A DNA stretch of 64,000 nt from Himantopus leucocephalus (lineage: Eukaryota > Chordata > Aves > Charadriiformes > Recurvirostridae). Shown piece by piece: positions 49,187 through 63,000 of the stretch. The translations under genes were made by a program, and so were the position numbers. The stretch is from the NCBI GenBank assembly GCA_003993805.1, contig RSEF01000005.1, forward strand, positions 34,039,394-34,103,393, given 5' to 3'. Numbering within the stretch: the stretch's first letter is position 1; the number at the start of each line of letters is the position of its first letter. The notes under the pieces are model-generated. The model ran no database searches. It had not been told where the DNA came from and was given only the letters and a program-made list of their open reading frames with translations.

Positions 49187-52100
49187 GATTAATTTCTGGA
49201 TTCCTCTTAAGGTTCTGATTGTAATGTACACGGCTCATAAAAGGTTCCTGGGACCAGGTGACCATATCCTCGCCCCTGATCCACCTGGTGAAGTGGACTC
49301 AATGTGCACACTGCAGTTCATAAAGCTCAGTGAATGGTAAGTGAAGGTATAAAATTCTCAGTGGAGAATTTTTACCTGTCAAACAACTTCCTGGCAGAGA
49401 GAAGTGTGACAGGTGGGCTGCCTGCTCACCAAGTATAACGCAGTGCCTGCCACCTCCAACAAACTTGCCCGCAGTAAAAATGGTTGAATAGGGCTGAACA
49501 TTTTTGCTTACAAATAGAGCTTAACTTAACAGTAAAACTGAACAAAGCAATAGCAACTGAATCAAATGTGACAGCAAAACCCCCATTTTATGCACATGCT
49601 TTATTACAGTTCTTAACTTTGTGTTTGTATAGCTAGTGAGTTTATGCTTTAGCATGTCTAAAACTGAATTACAGTGGTGATTTTCTTCAGTTACCTCCCA
49701 ACTGAATGAGTAAAAAAGAGGGTGACTATTCGAGAAAAAAAAGAGTGTACACTCAACTCCTTTGTCTTCCCTGTCCAGTCACTTACAGAATGAAAATTTT
49801 TACTGTAAGGATGAGCCACAAAGTGTCAGAAATTAGATTCAAAGTGCGAAGAATGAACCACCTCTATCTACTTCCATATACTGCTTCTAGCAAGGATCCT
49901 TTTCATATAACACATGTTTTTGGGATACTTAAAAAATAAGAGGCATGAGAGATGAAAAAAAGTTTACAGAATATACTGTCACAGTGGATTTAGTCTTTGT
50001 AAAGACAAAAGTGTAGAAAGACACATGAAGCAGAAATGCGGTGTGAAACATCTGAACAACGATTAAAATAAAAATCCAAAAAGCACTATGTTAGAAAAGC
50101 AGACAGTTAAGCCACAGTCCTTGTTCAGCATTAACTGGCACTTGCCAACAATCTCGCAATGAAGGCTGATGAAAAACAAACAGATACTACATGATGACAC
50201 CTAAATGTTGACCCAGTTTCAGAAATAGAAATGGTCTAAGATACGTTACATGAGGAGCAAGCGACCACCTTTTCTGACTTTGTAGAAAGGGCTAAGTGAA
50301 ATATTATCTATTCTTGGGCTTTTTCCGTAAAACAAGAGAAACAAATTCAACAATTTCAGTGTCCTATCAGATAGGTGAGTTTAGATATGAAGTTCTTAAT
50401 TTACAATAAATATCTTAGTTTATTTTTAACACTAAAATACCTTTGAAAAACCATTTACCTTTTGTAAATTGCAATGTTTCCAGATGAATGTGAGCAATTC
50501 AGTAAATATCATGTTGGACTAACTTATAGTTAAATGGAATATACAACTTTAGCTTTTATTTATTTTGGTCATTCTAGATGCATTAGATTCTAATAAATAA
50601 TTTTAAGAGATTGCCAGAAAGGTAAGCTTGATAGTTTAGCTTTTCCAATGACTAAAGAGAAAAACAATCCATGAATTGTAAAATTAAATGCCAGTTTTTT
50701 AAATAGTAATTGTAAGTAGTAAGCAAACTTGTTTTGGGATACTTCTGACTTACTACTCTATGTTAGCAAGGTCATCTTTAAACATACTTTTTTTGTCTTG
50801 CTTAAAGACTAATTATTACAGTGCTACCTTTAGAATAAGTGAAGGGTAAATATTTGGCTCTTAAGAGTGGTCTTATGGGAAATGTGTATTATGTTTACTG
50901 TTATTTGATGATGAAATGCCAACAGACTGAAATATTTCTATAATAAATTATTCCATTCAATAAAAGCATCAATAGTTTGCCTGGTTTTAAAATACAATTT
51001 CACTATAATGCATTGAAAGAAAGAGCACTAATGTAAAAGCCCTGCCATGTGCATTAGTCCATATTAAACCACAGTCCCCTAGCCCCCTGCTTTAGTGTAC
51101 TGTTAAAGGTCTGACAAACCCACAGCTACAAGGAAATTCAGAGATCAGACTAAAAATCTTTACTTACCACTTTGTGCCTAGATATAATAATTCACTGACT
51201 GTATGAAGGATAGGCCAATAATTCTGAATTCCCTGTCTTTGTAGGTTTAATATAAAACCATTACAATAGACAATATCTTAAAAAATAGTGCCTAATGTTA
51301 AGGACGCTGTGCATACACACACATATATTACATAAAACTGTTTATATATGTGGTCTTTTTTCAAAACATGTGGGGGGCAAAATGGTTTTGATTACCTCAC
51401 TAAAACACAAATAAAGAAATATTGACCATTCAATCAAGAGTTGCAGCCATCGGACTGTATGATAGGGGCCTTCCAAATACAATTGAAGAAAATGTACCTC
51501 ATAAATAATGCTCTGCCCATTAAGGCAAAGATAGTCAACTGATAGTTCACAGGATGCAATATGAAAAGCAAGGTGGTCAGCATGATGACAAGGAAATTTT
51601 TGCAATAGTTCAAAATTAAAAAAAAAATATTAATAAACAAAAAATTACTCTTTTCTCGATATCTTATCTTGTTTACTACTTCTGATTTTCTGGCGTTCCA
51701 TCTCATTCTTGATTCCCTTACATGAATGGAAGGTAAACAGATGCATTGAAATCTCTCATGACACTAAAGCACCTCACGGTTGTGTATTTTAATTTCTGGC
51801 ATACGTTATGATGTGTACTTAATGGATCCTCTGTTCTTATGCCATTTTGATTCTATCAGCATGTATTTTAGTCATTGATCAGCAACTCCATTTGTCTTTT
51901 ACATCGCAATTTGACATCAATACAAGAAACAGGATGAGATGCAAACAAAATGATATAGAATTACTAAATAATAGTTGATCATGAATTATATTTGCGATGC
52001 ATGACTTGTCAGTCCTGGATTTAACAGTAGGTAATGAATGCTTCTTTGTACCACACTCCCAGAAATTCAATAAAAGCGAGAAAAAAGCTGCTTTCAGAGT

Positions 52101-53564
52101 TAAAAAAAATTGCAATTACCAGTTGCTCATCACATCTAAGGGTTATTGGTCTTTCTTACTAAGAAGTCAAGGATGGAGATTAGATGCCTCTTCATAGTCA
52201 CTGTTATCAGTGACTTGGTGATCTCAGGTGGATCTCTAGTAAGCAGCACTTCTTCTAATAAAACCCTTCTGTAACTGGAATGCTCTCAAAATTCAGCTTG
52301 GTCCCAGGAAGTTACTTTTCCAGTTGTTATTCCTACCTGTGCAGACACCAGAGAAGCAGTGCAGAATGCACTGTCCCACTATTTGGCTGAGTAAAATGTG
52401 GAAACTCAACCCTTAACATCCAATTTGACATCAGACTGAAAATGAAGAAGAGTTTTAATGCAGAGGTAACCACAACAAAGGAACTCAACTAAGTTTTGAT
52501 TCAGCAACATTAAAATTCAGTCATTCTTGATCAAAATTAAACACTTGAAATTTTTGAAGAAATTTTTCATTTTAGTTTGCTGAAACATATTTCAGCATTA
52601 AATGGCACTCCCCCCCACCTCCTCTCTTTTAACATGTTGGAATGTGGTTAGAGTCCTTCAACTCTAATGATGTACTATAAAAAAAATAGGAGATGGGATC
52701 CTCCAGAGCCACAACAGCCATCCGTGTTAAATGCAGTGCGTTGCAGGACTGCAGTTGTTGCTTTATTAAAAATTACATGAAAGAAAACATTTCAAGTTCA
52801 CCCAAATAATTGATATATTCTCAGCTGAACCAAAGCAGACATTTCACTTTGACTTTGTAGCAGAAATGTTGAAACTTATGAAAACTTTGTTCTCTGTCCA
52901 AAACCTCCCCAAACAGCCAACAAAATATTCCTAAACATATTTTCTGGAGTGACAATGATTATTTTTAAATAAAGGAAAGAAAAATACTATAAGAAATCAA
53001 AGAAACAGGTCATTTTGATATCTGATAACCAAAAGGAATGTTTTGGCATAAATGAATTTATCTCCACTGTAGTCTGATGAAGCTTTTCAGATTTTTAGTG
53101 CTTGCTTATCTTCGTTGATACACTCAGGCATGCATATATCTTCTGAGAGGTCTGCCTTAATGGCTGAGCTTTAATGGCTCAGCTGACAGGAAATGTTAAA
53201 AGACACCAAAAAATTATTGTTATTAGTAGGTTTTTTTTCCATGAACAATGCTATCCGCTTTTAGACCTTTAGAAATGTAAGGCTGATCTACATATTAAAA
53301 CAACCCAAACCCAAAAAGTGGAAAATAGACAAACCAGGAAAAAAAAAATCAACAAAAACCCCATCCCAAAACTGGAGGTAAGCTTCATTAGAAATGAAAC
53401 ATTTTCATCCAGACAATTTTAACCCAATATTTATTTTGCACTTCACTGTCCTGTCTTTTAACTTAAAGTTGTTTATAAATTATACATGAGAAGATTCCTG
53501 GGGAATAAGCTCAGAGATAGAGCTAACCTGATGATTTATATATTGCTGTAGTAACATGAAAAAG

Positions 53565-53625
53565 GGACAGAGATATATACTATACATGTTTACATATACA
53601 TGAATATATATGTATATATAGGTGA
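53565..53625. repeat. AT-rich alternating tract
   Basis: Imperfect TATA, CATA and TGTA units (ATATATACTATACATG..., GAATATATATGTATATATAG) over about 60 bases. Confidence 0.6.
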
Positions 53626-54244
53626 GAGACTGTGCTCATGATGGGATGCCCTACGCTAAATTAATCTTGGCTAAATTTTGTATTTCCTCATGACAAGGCA
53701 AACGTAGTGAGACTTAAGTAACTTTACAAGCAACTCTGTGTGCCACCCCTGCTTTCTAATCCATACATTTTGCTTTCTGGACAATCTGTGTTAAAAGAAG
53801 TAAGGCTTGTTTCTCTCCCCCTCCCCCCAATAAATATTAAGTATACATTTATTAAATTGATGAAGGAAAAGTATAGGATAAATAGGAATAATTTGCCCTT
53901 CTCAGAGCAAAGTGTGACTGCTTTTAATCATAGTTTCATGGGATTTACCTGAATCCATGAGGGCAAATGCTTTATTTTTAGAATTAGTTTCATCAGGACT
54001 TCAATACAATGCATAAAAGGAATGTAAAAATATTTGTTTCCGGGTATTTTTTTGTTTTTGTTTTGTAAACCGAACAGATTGTATAACTTATTTTCAGTGT
54101 AGGAGTTGATTCCATATGTACAAAATCAACATCAATATTGTAACGCAACTTTTATTACAGGACAAACTGAATTTAGAAAGACATTGAGCTTAGTAAAGAG
54201 AAAGTTGCATATTTTCTGAATGACTGACTTTTAAGAATAAAAAA

Positions 54245-54620
54245 ATACAGAAAATACGGTTAAAATGGGTGCCGGCCCGGCAATGATGCAGATGGGATGG
54301 AATACCCTGTTGGTCAGTTTTGGGTCACCTGTCCTGTCTGCTCCTCCTCGCAGGTGGGACCCCACTGTGCTTTTCCGCTTCCGACCTTCCAACGTGGCAA
54401 ATAACAAAGTTGGTTGGCCTTGGCTGTTATAGCAATAACCATAAGCAAAAGCCTCTCTGCATACCATGCCTGGACATCAACTATAAACATTGGTCTTATC
54501 ACTCTGAGAGAGTGACCATTGTCTGCACAATATGCTGTTAATTTCAGTAGTTAGAAGAGGCCCAGCTAAGAAGCAAAGTTACTGACCAAAATTGGTCCAG
54601 TTTTACCTCAAACCAGGACA
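54245..54620 (-). mobile_element. LTR-like fragment (avian ERV), minus strand
   Basis: Read on the minus strand it starts TGTCCTGGTTTGAGGTAAAA and later has GGTCCCACCTGCGAGGAG, GGTGACCCAAAACTGACCAA, CAGGGTATTCCATCCCATCTGC. These are landmarks I associate with bird ERV LTRs. No clear CA end or target duplication was found, so it is probably truncated near 54245 (its GC-rich GCCGGGCCGGC block). The overlapping short frames on both strands are not genes. Confidence 0.6.
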
Positions 54621-56575
54621 CATTTATAGCTTGACAAAAACCTAACCACTCTTTACTTTTCATACACTAACTGAAGTTCATTGCAAAATAGTTTTTTGCC
54701 TTCACTAATCAGTTTGGAAATCTAGTTTGGAACGTTATTACTCTCCTGGCCAAAACTCTTAATTTGCCAGTCTGATTTTATTGATGGGTAGTGACATTTT
54801 TTGTGTACTATTATTATGCTTAAGCTTAAATAGCTTTCTCCTAGCTGTTTAACCTCTGATGTACCTACAGAAAACAAATGTATTTGCTCATATTTAGCCA
54901 ACTTACTCTTGGATATATTAGGACAAACCAGACATGATGTACAGCAGGCTGCACTTTTTTCTTCTTTACTGCAAGTGACAACCCCTGAAGTGCTTAATTT
55001 GGAGGATAATATCTTAGTTGCTTTAAGGAGGAAAGTATAAGACTGTTCAGTATCTTCTAAATCATACACATCTGACTTGAGGCTCGGTACATGTTACAGG
55101 TAAACATATTCCCCTTGTTTGGCAGGATAGATTAGTAGACAATCTAAATTGTTGAAATATGAAATGTCCCACACATCGGTATCTCTCAAAGTTCCAACCT
55201 TATCGTGTTAGTTATCCACCAATACTGAAGTATATAAAGACACTCAAACTCCATACACCTTTTAGCACATGCAGGTTGTACAACCACCTAATGTATTCAC
55301 CTGGAATTAAGCATGTGCCCACTGTCCCACCTACTGTAAAGAAAAGAGAGTTGGCGTTCCTACAAAGAGAATGCAACCTTAAAAATAATGTTGATATAAT
55401 ATAGTGGTAAAATACTGTATGTCTTGTTACAGGTTTTGTGGTTTCTGTGAAATCTGACACAATCTACCATCTTTAAAGTATTTTTAAAAATTAACTGGTA
55501 CCAAGGGGAAGCATTGAGAGGTAGGCAAGAATTACTTTACTATATTAATAAATTCAACTGATTTTTTTTTTCTGAATGAGTGTAATACATTAAAGACACT
55601 GTAAATTTGTCTTGTTTTCTTCCTGTGTGATAAAATAATGTTAGCTTATAGAAGTCAATTACCAACACTGTAGTGTTTTTTTAGCATTACACTTTGCATT
55701 TTGAAACTAACCTAGATAGCTCCAGTGACAACAATGAAGCTCCACCATTTTATCTTAGCTACAGAATACATCCGTGGTTTTTAAACCCAGCTTTCTTCGT
55801 ATTGAGCTTGTTTTTCATAGAACAAAATTATTAATTTCCAGGATCTGGGCAGTTTCAAACTGCTTTAATTTATTTAGAGAGTGGTATATTAATTTCTACT
55901 AACCACAATTCAATTAAAGCTAAACATGTTGTCTGTTTTATATTTTATTTGCTAACAATAAAATAACCACTTGCAAATGTAATAAATGATACTCAAATTG
56001 ACTTTGTAGTCTACAGTGAGATGGAAATAAGTGCGAAGTCTAAACATTTTCTAGAGAGCATATAATTAAATTTTAGGAAACAATGTTTTTAGGAAACAAT
56101 GTTTGTTTTCAATAACACAACTCATTCAATATAAGGCCTCATTTTTGAAGTCATCTGGCTGCATCAAACGGTTAATTTAAGAAGGAAAATAAATTGTTGA
56201 CGTATGACTAGATAACATGAGCCTCAGTAATAAAAAAAAAGCAAGTCCCTCTTCTGCTGTTTCTCTTCCAGATTAATGAAACTTTTATGTTTGGTATTAA
56301 GTCGTGTCTTGATCTGTTCAGTTACTGCTGTCAGGCTACCCTTCCACCCCCAGATGTGGCAATGCTGCTCTAAGATCACGGTTTTGACTAGTGGGACCGT
56401 GACAAGAACATTTTGCTTACACAGGTATGGATATGGCAGTCTGCCATGAATACCCAGGCTGGAGTCAGGGCATGCAGCTGAAGTGCACATGCTAAAGGCA
56501 GGCGAAAACCAGACTGAAAATACTGCTACTTCTCAAAACTCGTTTTAAGAAATGAGAAGCACATAAACAGGAATT

Positions 56576-56597
56576 NTCTTTTTTTTTTTTTTTTTTC
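56576..56597. repeat. Single N beside a poly-T run
   Basis: One N at 56576, then TC and about seventeen T. It is another homopolymer joint with no flank duplication. Confidence 0.75.
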
Positions 56598-57239
56598 CTT
56601 CTTTCCAGGAAACATTAGTGTTCTCTGGCCTGTTTACAAACCTGGATTTCCAAATAGAAACCATACAGTACATTTTCTAGTTCACTTTCACATATCTGAG
56701 TCTTTCTTTAGTGACATCACATTAACATAGGAAGGAGATACGAATGCTGCTAGTAATGAAAAAGAAGACCTACCTCCCAAACCAACCCTTTATTGAATTG
56801 GGCCTCCCCCACTTTGTACAAATTCCTATTCCAGATATCTAGAAGGTAATGAGAGACAGTAATTGTTCACATTGGATTTTTTTTATACTTCTTTTGAAGT
56901 AGGAGAAGCAGCAGATATTATTTTAGCCCACTGATGGTTCTCTTTATTGCTGACAGTGCATTTTCAGTAGGTGATATATAAATGTGGTCACACACATCCA
57001 TGTGCTAATCAAGTTCCTCAAACCTAACTCGGGCTCTTTCCTAAGGAAATCTGTATCTAACTGAACTTGCAATAAAAAGTAACATGCATGGAGTCAAAGG
57101 GCAGTAATAGGTGCTGTGTCCCCAGCTGCTCATGGTGAAGTAACTGGCTGTCCGGATTTACAAAACTAAACCATAATGGACAAAAGTTAGTAACTGCTAC
57201 TACTTAATAGAAACATTCCCAAGTAAAAGCAGTATGGAA

Positions 57240-57303
57240 AAACTTTTTCATTTGTGACCTACTCCTTTTTGTTGTGGTTCTGTTTTACCTCAAACCAGGA
57301 CAC
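57240..57303 (-). mobile_element. Second LTR-like start, same 22-bp end as the 54.6 kb fragment
   Basis: The plus strand at 57282-57303 is identical over 22 bases to 54600-54621 (the TACCTCAAACCAGGACAC end), so the minus strand again begins TGTCCTGGTTTGAGG. Beyond this the two sequences diverge. It may be a second, related LTR or a decayed partner; the far end is not recognisable. Confidence 0.4.
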
Positions 57304-60076
57304 TTTTATTTCCTCTTGTTGATACTATACTACTTGTAGATACTATACTAGGGAATACTCATGTTATTTCAGTTTTCTTTGTATCTAGGATGCTGATACT
57401 CCAATGTTAGGTCATGGTTTGCCACTGCTGCAGTCTGTTTCAGCCCCTCCTGGGACTCGGAAGACCCCGACTCAGATCTGCAGTGACTACCATCCCCAGC
57501 TACCTGCGGCTCACCTCAGTACGGCATTGAGAGCTCGGGGCTGCCTACGCAGAAATTGTACAGTCCTGCATTTGTCATGGTCCTGGTGTTTTGTTAGCTG
57601 CCTGCTGGTTTCTCATAGCAAGAGCTGCTTCTAATCAATCTGCAAGTTCAGGATTAATTTAAGTCTCTGGTGACAGTATTTTCTGCAGTCTTTTGTAATG
57701 TCCACACTTGTAACTGACAAAATTTATCCTTTAGAGGCCCCAAATTCCAACAGAGAAGGAAAACCTTGAATCCAGCCTGCTAGATGTGCAGTCATGGGCA
57801 ACTTTGCTCCCTGTAGAGATGTGAATTACTTTTCAAAACTCAGGTGATTAGGGCCCATACTCAGAACGAGTAACAGATAATTAGGTAAATCCAAAGTAGT
57901 AAGTTACTGCACCTTTTTTAAGGAAAACGCCAATTGTAAATATTTTTCAGTTAATGATTTGGGATAAAAAACCGCTAGCACTCAAGCTAGCTATAAATAA
58001 CATCTTGAAATCTAGGTTAATGGAACAGATACAAGTACAATCTTAGACTTGAACAGATATGATAATAATATTAGAATAAATTGTTCTAGAGCAAAATTAC
58101 TCAATTTCTGCCCTCAAAGCAAAGCACAATTATAAACACCGCACTTTGAATTACAAAGCATTTAAAGCCTGTTAGTCAGCTAAGTGGCAGAAAAAACCTG
58201 CACTAAAGCTTTAAGGGTATGGATCCAACACTTTGGGACAATAACATCCTCATTAAAAAATAAGGATACATCAAAACTCTTGAGTTAAAAGGTTAAGTGT
58301 TAGTCTCTGTGTAGTTGATAAATGTTGAGCTAATCTAATCAGTGGTTGTAAGAGGCAATGCCATCAGCTAGCTGCCCTGACCTGTGCTTCTAGTTTTCAC
58401 AAAAAGTAAGATTTAAGAAAGATGTCAACTCCAGGCCTTTGACCTAGCAAGGACCTTGTTCGTGCCAGCCTGGTGTTCTGCTAAACAGACTGAGAACTTT
58501 CAGCTCAAATCAGTAACACGTGTACTTCACTAATACAACACATGGCTTGGAAATTAAAATGCAACGTGATCGAGTGCTTTAGGATATTTTAACAGTTAAG
58601 AATGCAGCTAGGGGGAAAAAAAAGCTTGTTTCTGTGTTTTGCTTTGGGGAGGGGAAAAAGGACAAATTCAATTGTATTGCTTTCCTTCAAAAAAGTAGGG
58701 AAACAAAAATTCAGTTAATTAGTTCATGGATGACTGACCTAGGGGAAATAAGGAGGTTGTATGTTTCTTTATGACATGTGTCACTTATTAGATAAGTAGG
58801 TTTTACTACTTCCAATTGAGCTAAGTTAAAACTAATTAGAAGGCAGTTAAATTACAATCTAAATACAATAAAATGTAATAAAAATAGCAAATGGCATTTT
58901 GGTCATCAATAATATTCCTAAATGCAGCTGATTATTTCCAATAGTTCCTGTATTGATTATTTCCAATTATTAGAGTAACAAGCTTTGCCAGCTGCTGGAA
59001 TGATAATTTAACCCTACATACTGTAACTAGGATAGACTCTTCACATATGCCATCATTTAACCAGATTAATTTATTTCATACCATCTTTTAGTGGTACTTA
59101 CACGTGACTCTAGACATTACATATGAATCTGGACTCTATAAACCAAAATCCATCCACCCTTTCTTGGTTATTATGGAATGATCAGGTACAAACTAAAATT
59201 GAGAGAGAGACCTAGTGATCCAGTTACTAATGACTACCAGCATCTCGGGTCAGTGTTCAGATTTTACATTTGATAATAAAATGATGATGCTTGTTATACC
59301 CATGCAGATTTTCACTTACTAAGGGTGAAGGTTATATATCACTACTTTACAATTATGCACTAACAATAAATGTATCTACATAGATACATATATTTCTTCC
59401 ATCTCAATTAGCTATGAAATAATTAGCTAACTACAGTTTTTTTGGCATACATATGCTTACTCCCTGCGTTTCCAGTTTTTAGACTTAGAAACTTGAGTAG
59501 GAAATAAACTGCTCAACTTGGATGAGCCAAAGACGACAATACTAGGTTAAAGAAACTAAAAAGAAGAAATAGAAAAGTTAAAATACCTTCCACTAAAAAA
59601 GACTGTATCTCTTTGATACTCAGGCATGGAACATGCTAGCTTAATATCTATCTCCTACTAGATGTCCAGACAGAAAAAGTGACTGTTGTTTTTTCCTTCT
59701 ATCTGGAAGATGCTTCTCCTGATTTTAGAGTGCCAGTGTCTATTAAATTAGTGGTCAACCTATTTCCTTAGTTTTCAGAGAAAGGAAAGAACATGCTGAG
59801 AAAGCAAATGAAAGTTATTATACTTATTGGAATAGATAGTTGAGAGGATATTAAGACTACATACTGGGCAAGTGCAGTTCACATAATTTGAATTTCTTTT
59901 GCAACTACAATTGGTAGTGAAAACATACAAAGCATTGGTTATGTAGTTTAATCATATCTAAATATATTTACTTCTTCTCTGTGTAAAGCTACTTATATTT
60001 CAACCTACGTACTACCCCAGATTTTTCATCACTTATTTATACCTGCTAATGACACAGGCAGTGACTGCTTCCTTGT

Positions 60077-60099
60077 AATAAAATAAATAAAATAAATAC
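60077..60099 (+). repeat. AAATA/AAAATA microsatellite
   Basis: Repeats of AAATA and AAAATA over about 22 bases. Confidence 0.65.
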
Positions 60100-63000
60100 A
60101 TTACAGAAATGTAGAACGGGCAGTTAGCATTACACAGTATAAAAGGTCTTAACACATTTTTTTGTTTAAGGGAGCTCTGCATTTAAGAACTGAACAAGGT
60201 ATTGTACTTCTGCAGAAGTATTGCCTTCTATGATTTAATAAAGGACAGAGCAGGACATTTTCCTAATGGCTATGAACTTAAAAAAATCTGATTTAGTAGT
60301 CAGGAGAACTATAATCTGATATTATTCACTGTAATTTCATGAATTCAAAGTAATGGACAGAGCACAGGTGGAAAAGATTTTGTATTTGCAGAAGACTCAG
60401 TATTTAAGCAAACCTAGAATTATGACATATACATCCCCTAAACCCATGTGGCAGTATCTGCCATAATGGAAATATAATTGATAGGCAAAGACCTGTTTAC
60501 AGTTTTGGTACAAGTGATTCTGTTCTGCATTTCTATTCCCAGGATACTCAATGCAGGAATGGAGATTGTCATTGGCTGTATTGGTTATACTTTAGTCAGA
60601 CTGAGACAGATATTAAAAAAACAGATTTGTACTATTCCTGCATACCTTTAAATAATAAGAAAAAGTAAAGCTCCATTTAAATATTCTGCACTGATTTTAT
60701 GTCACATTTTGGAATATACTAACAGTAGACCTATGCACCATTATATAATGACAATATTTATGAAAAGTCATCAGCATATAGCTGAAACTATACAGAAACT
60801 TGGCAAATATTCAAAGGTCTGGTAATGGAAAATAGCCTCCATTATTTCAGACAGATTAGATGCAAAACTTCAATATATCTATTTAATGCCTTTCAGAATT
60901 TACTCAGCATTTTCCTTTTTACTTTTATTGAAGAATAAAATTATTGAATTGAAGTTGCTACAAATTGTATTCAATTTAGTCTAGATACAACTTCTATAAG
61001 GAATGTCTTGTCATGATTTTTTTAAGCCTCTGATTTTTATAAATGTTTAGTTAAATTAATCCACTGCATAAAGAAATACTCTTTTATTTCCTCAAACAGA
61101 ACTAAATTGTCCTCAGTGCTTCCCAAATAGATGGTTCTTGCCACAAGGCATAACTTCTGCCAGTCCTCCAAAGTTCTAATATCTTCTGCAATAAGTAAAA
61201 TAGGCATTTGCCTTGAAAAAAAATAATGAAGAAATCCTCTTGCTCCAAGACCAGTAACTGAATGTGATAAAAGCACTGAAAATACCTCCTAAATCAAACA
61301 TAATAATGAAACCTCTTACTGAAGGAAAGATATAAAAGGTGTTATGAGGGACAATTTTCAATCAGCCTCATTAGAAGATCAATGTACAGCCACTGCATTG
61401 TGAAACAGTCTCCCAAACTCATGGTACCATTGAAATGCTACCCATTTGAGATGTTTTTAAAGACATCTTAAAAGTATCTTTTTTAAAGAAAGACATTTTC
61501 CTAAACACTGAACAGTTAATTTCTATTCTTTTCTTCATCTTTCTTTAGGGTGTTAATTTTTTTATTACGTTATTGTTTCTCTTAAAAGATGTTAAATCAT
61601 CTTTTATCCATTGGAAAAATACAGCTTCCGAACAAAACAGGGAGCTATAAGACAATGTCCAGGATTCACACAGCATGCATTAAAAACATTGTGGGCCATG
61701 CCCAGCTTTCCTTTGCCAGTTTTGAATTTGTCCATATTTTGCTATGAATTAATTACACATCTATCATTTTTACATTTGCTCTTTTCAAATAATTTTGTGT
61801 TTAGTAATTAATCAAAATTTTGTTTAATTTAAATTCATCAAGAAAATAAAGAAAGAAATGTAGCTGGAATTTCAACCATTTGGATGTCACTGTTGACTTT
61901 AGCAGGAGTCATACAGCTGGACTACAGACAGCTGAGAGTGAAAATAAGACTATATCATTTCTCATTTTGATCAAGGTCTGGATAACAATACCTACGTACC
62001 AAAGCACATTAAGGCATACGGAGCTACGGAGGGAAGAAGAGGAGGTGATAAAAAACAACCCTCACCCTAAGAAGATCTCTTGGAAAGCTGAGATGAGATA
62101 AGATGAACAAACAAAGTCAGTGGAAGTATTGAAGACAGTTACAAGCAATGAAACAATTATATGCATGAACAACACTGAAGCAGTCCACAGTGACAGCTGC
62201 ACCAGAGAGCCTGCTGAGGCAGGTTCTGGCCCATTCACACCCTTGTGACTCCACCAGGAATGAAGGAAGACTATGGCCAGAAGACAGCATGTTGAAGCAA
62301 TTGTAGGTCTCATTGTTCAAACAATCCTAATCTTGTAGTGCTCTGAGGGGCACTTGAATGCAAACACCTCAAAAACTCTATTTCAGACAAAATGGGAAGA
62401 TTTTGCATTATTCAGAGGAGAAGAGACCTGGTGCTACTTTAGCATATGTTGATAATTTCTTTAGTTCTGCTGGAGAAACATCTTAGAAAATAACTAGGTA
62501 GAATACTTGGCAAACTTAGATGAACATGTGCAGGACAGGCAAACAGAATAAAGGAGATTCAGGTGTGGACATATCATGTTTAAGTGATTACCTCATAGAG
62601 GGTTTTTTTTGTGGAGAGGGGAACTACACTTATAATCTTGGACTCAATGGCCCATCTTGCAGAATGACAAGGCCCTTCAATTTACCAAGATGTTTCATTG
62701 ACAAAATCCCCACAACACAAGAAATGCAATATGGTTTTGAATCGTTCAGGTATTGAGAATCAAGGGCCAAGTTCCTGGCTGGCCTACATTAAGATTCCTT
62801 CCAATCTGAGTGATGAGACTCAACGAGAAAGAGCAAAACTCTAAAAAAAATGAGGAAAGGGTGATGGATGGGGGTGGGGGAGCAGGTTTCATGTCAACAA
62901 ATCAGTCTTAATTTTTAAATATGGCAGGGAAAGTTTCTATTCTAAGATGTTTAAGCCAGAGAGAAAACTCTATGCTACACATTTAAATGAGTGAGAAGGG

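Noticed and set aside
54722..55069. 115-codon minus-strand frame beside the LTR-like fragment, considered as a retroviral gene
   Set aside because: No protease, polymerase, nucleocapsid or envelope motif is visible, and no purine-rich tract precedes the LTR start.
61037..61276. 79-codon minus-strand frame with a protein-like look (EDIRTLEDWQKL)
   Set aside because: No splice signals at its ends that would fit, no recognised family, and it overlaps another frame of equal quality.
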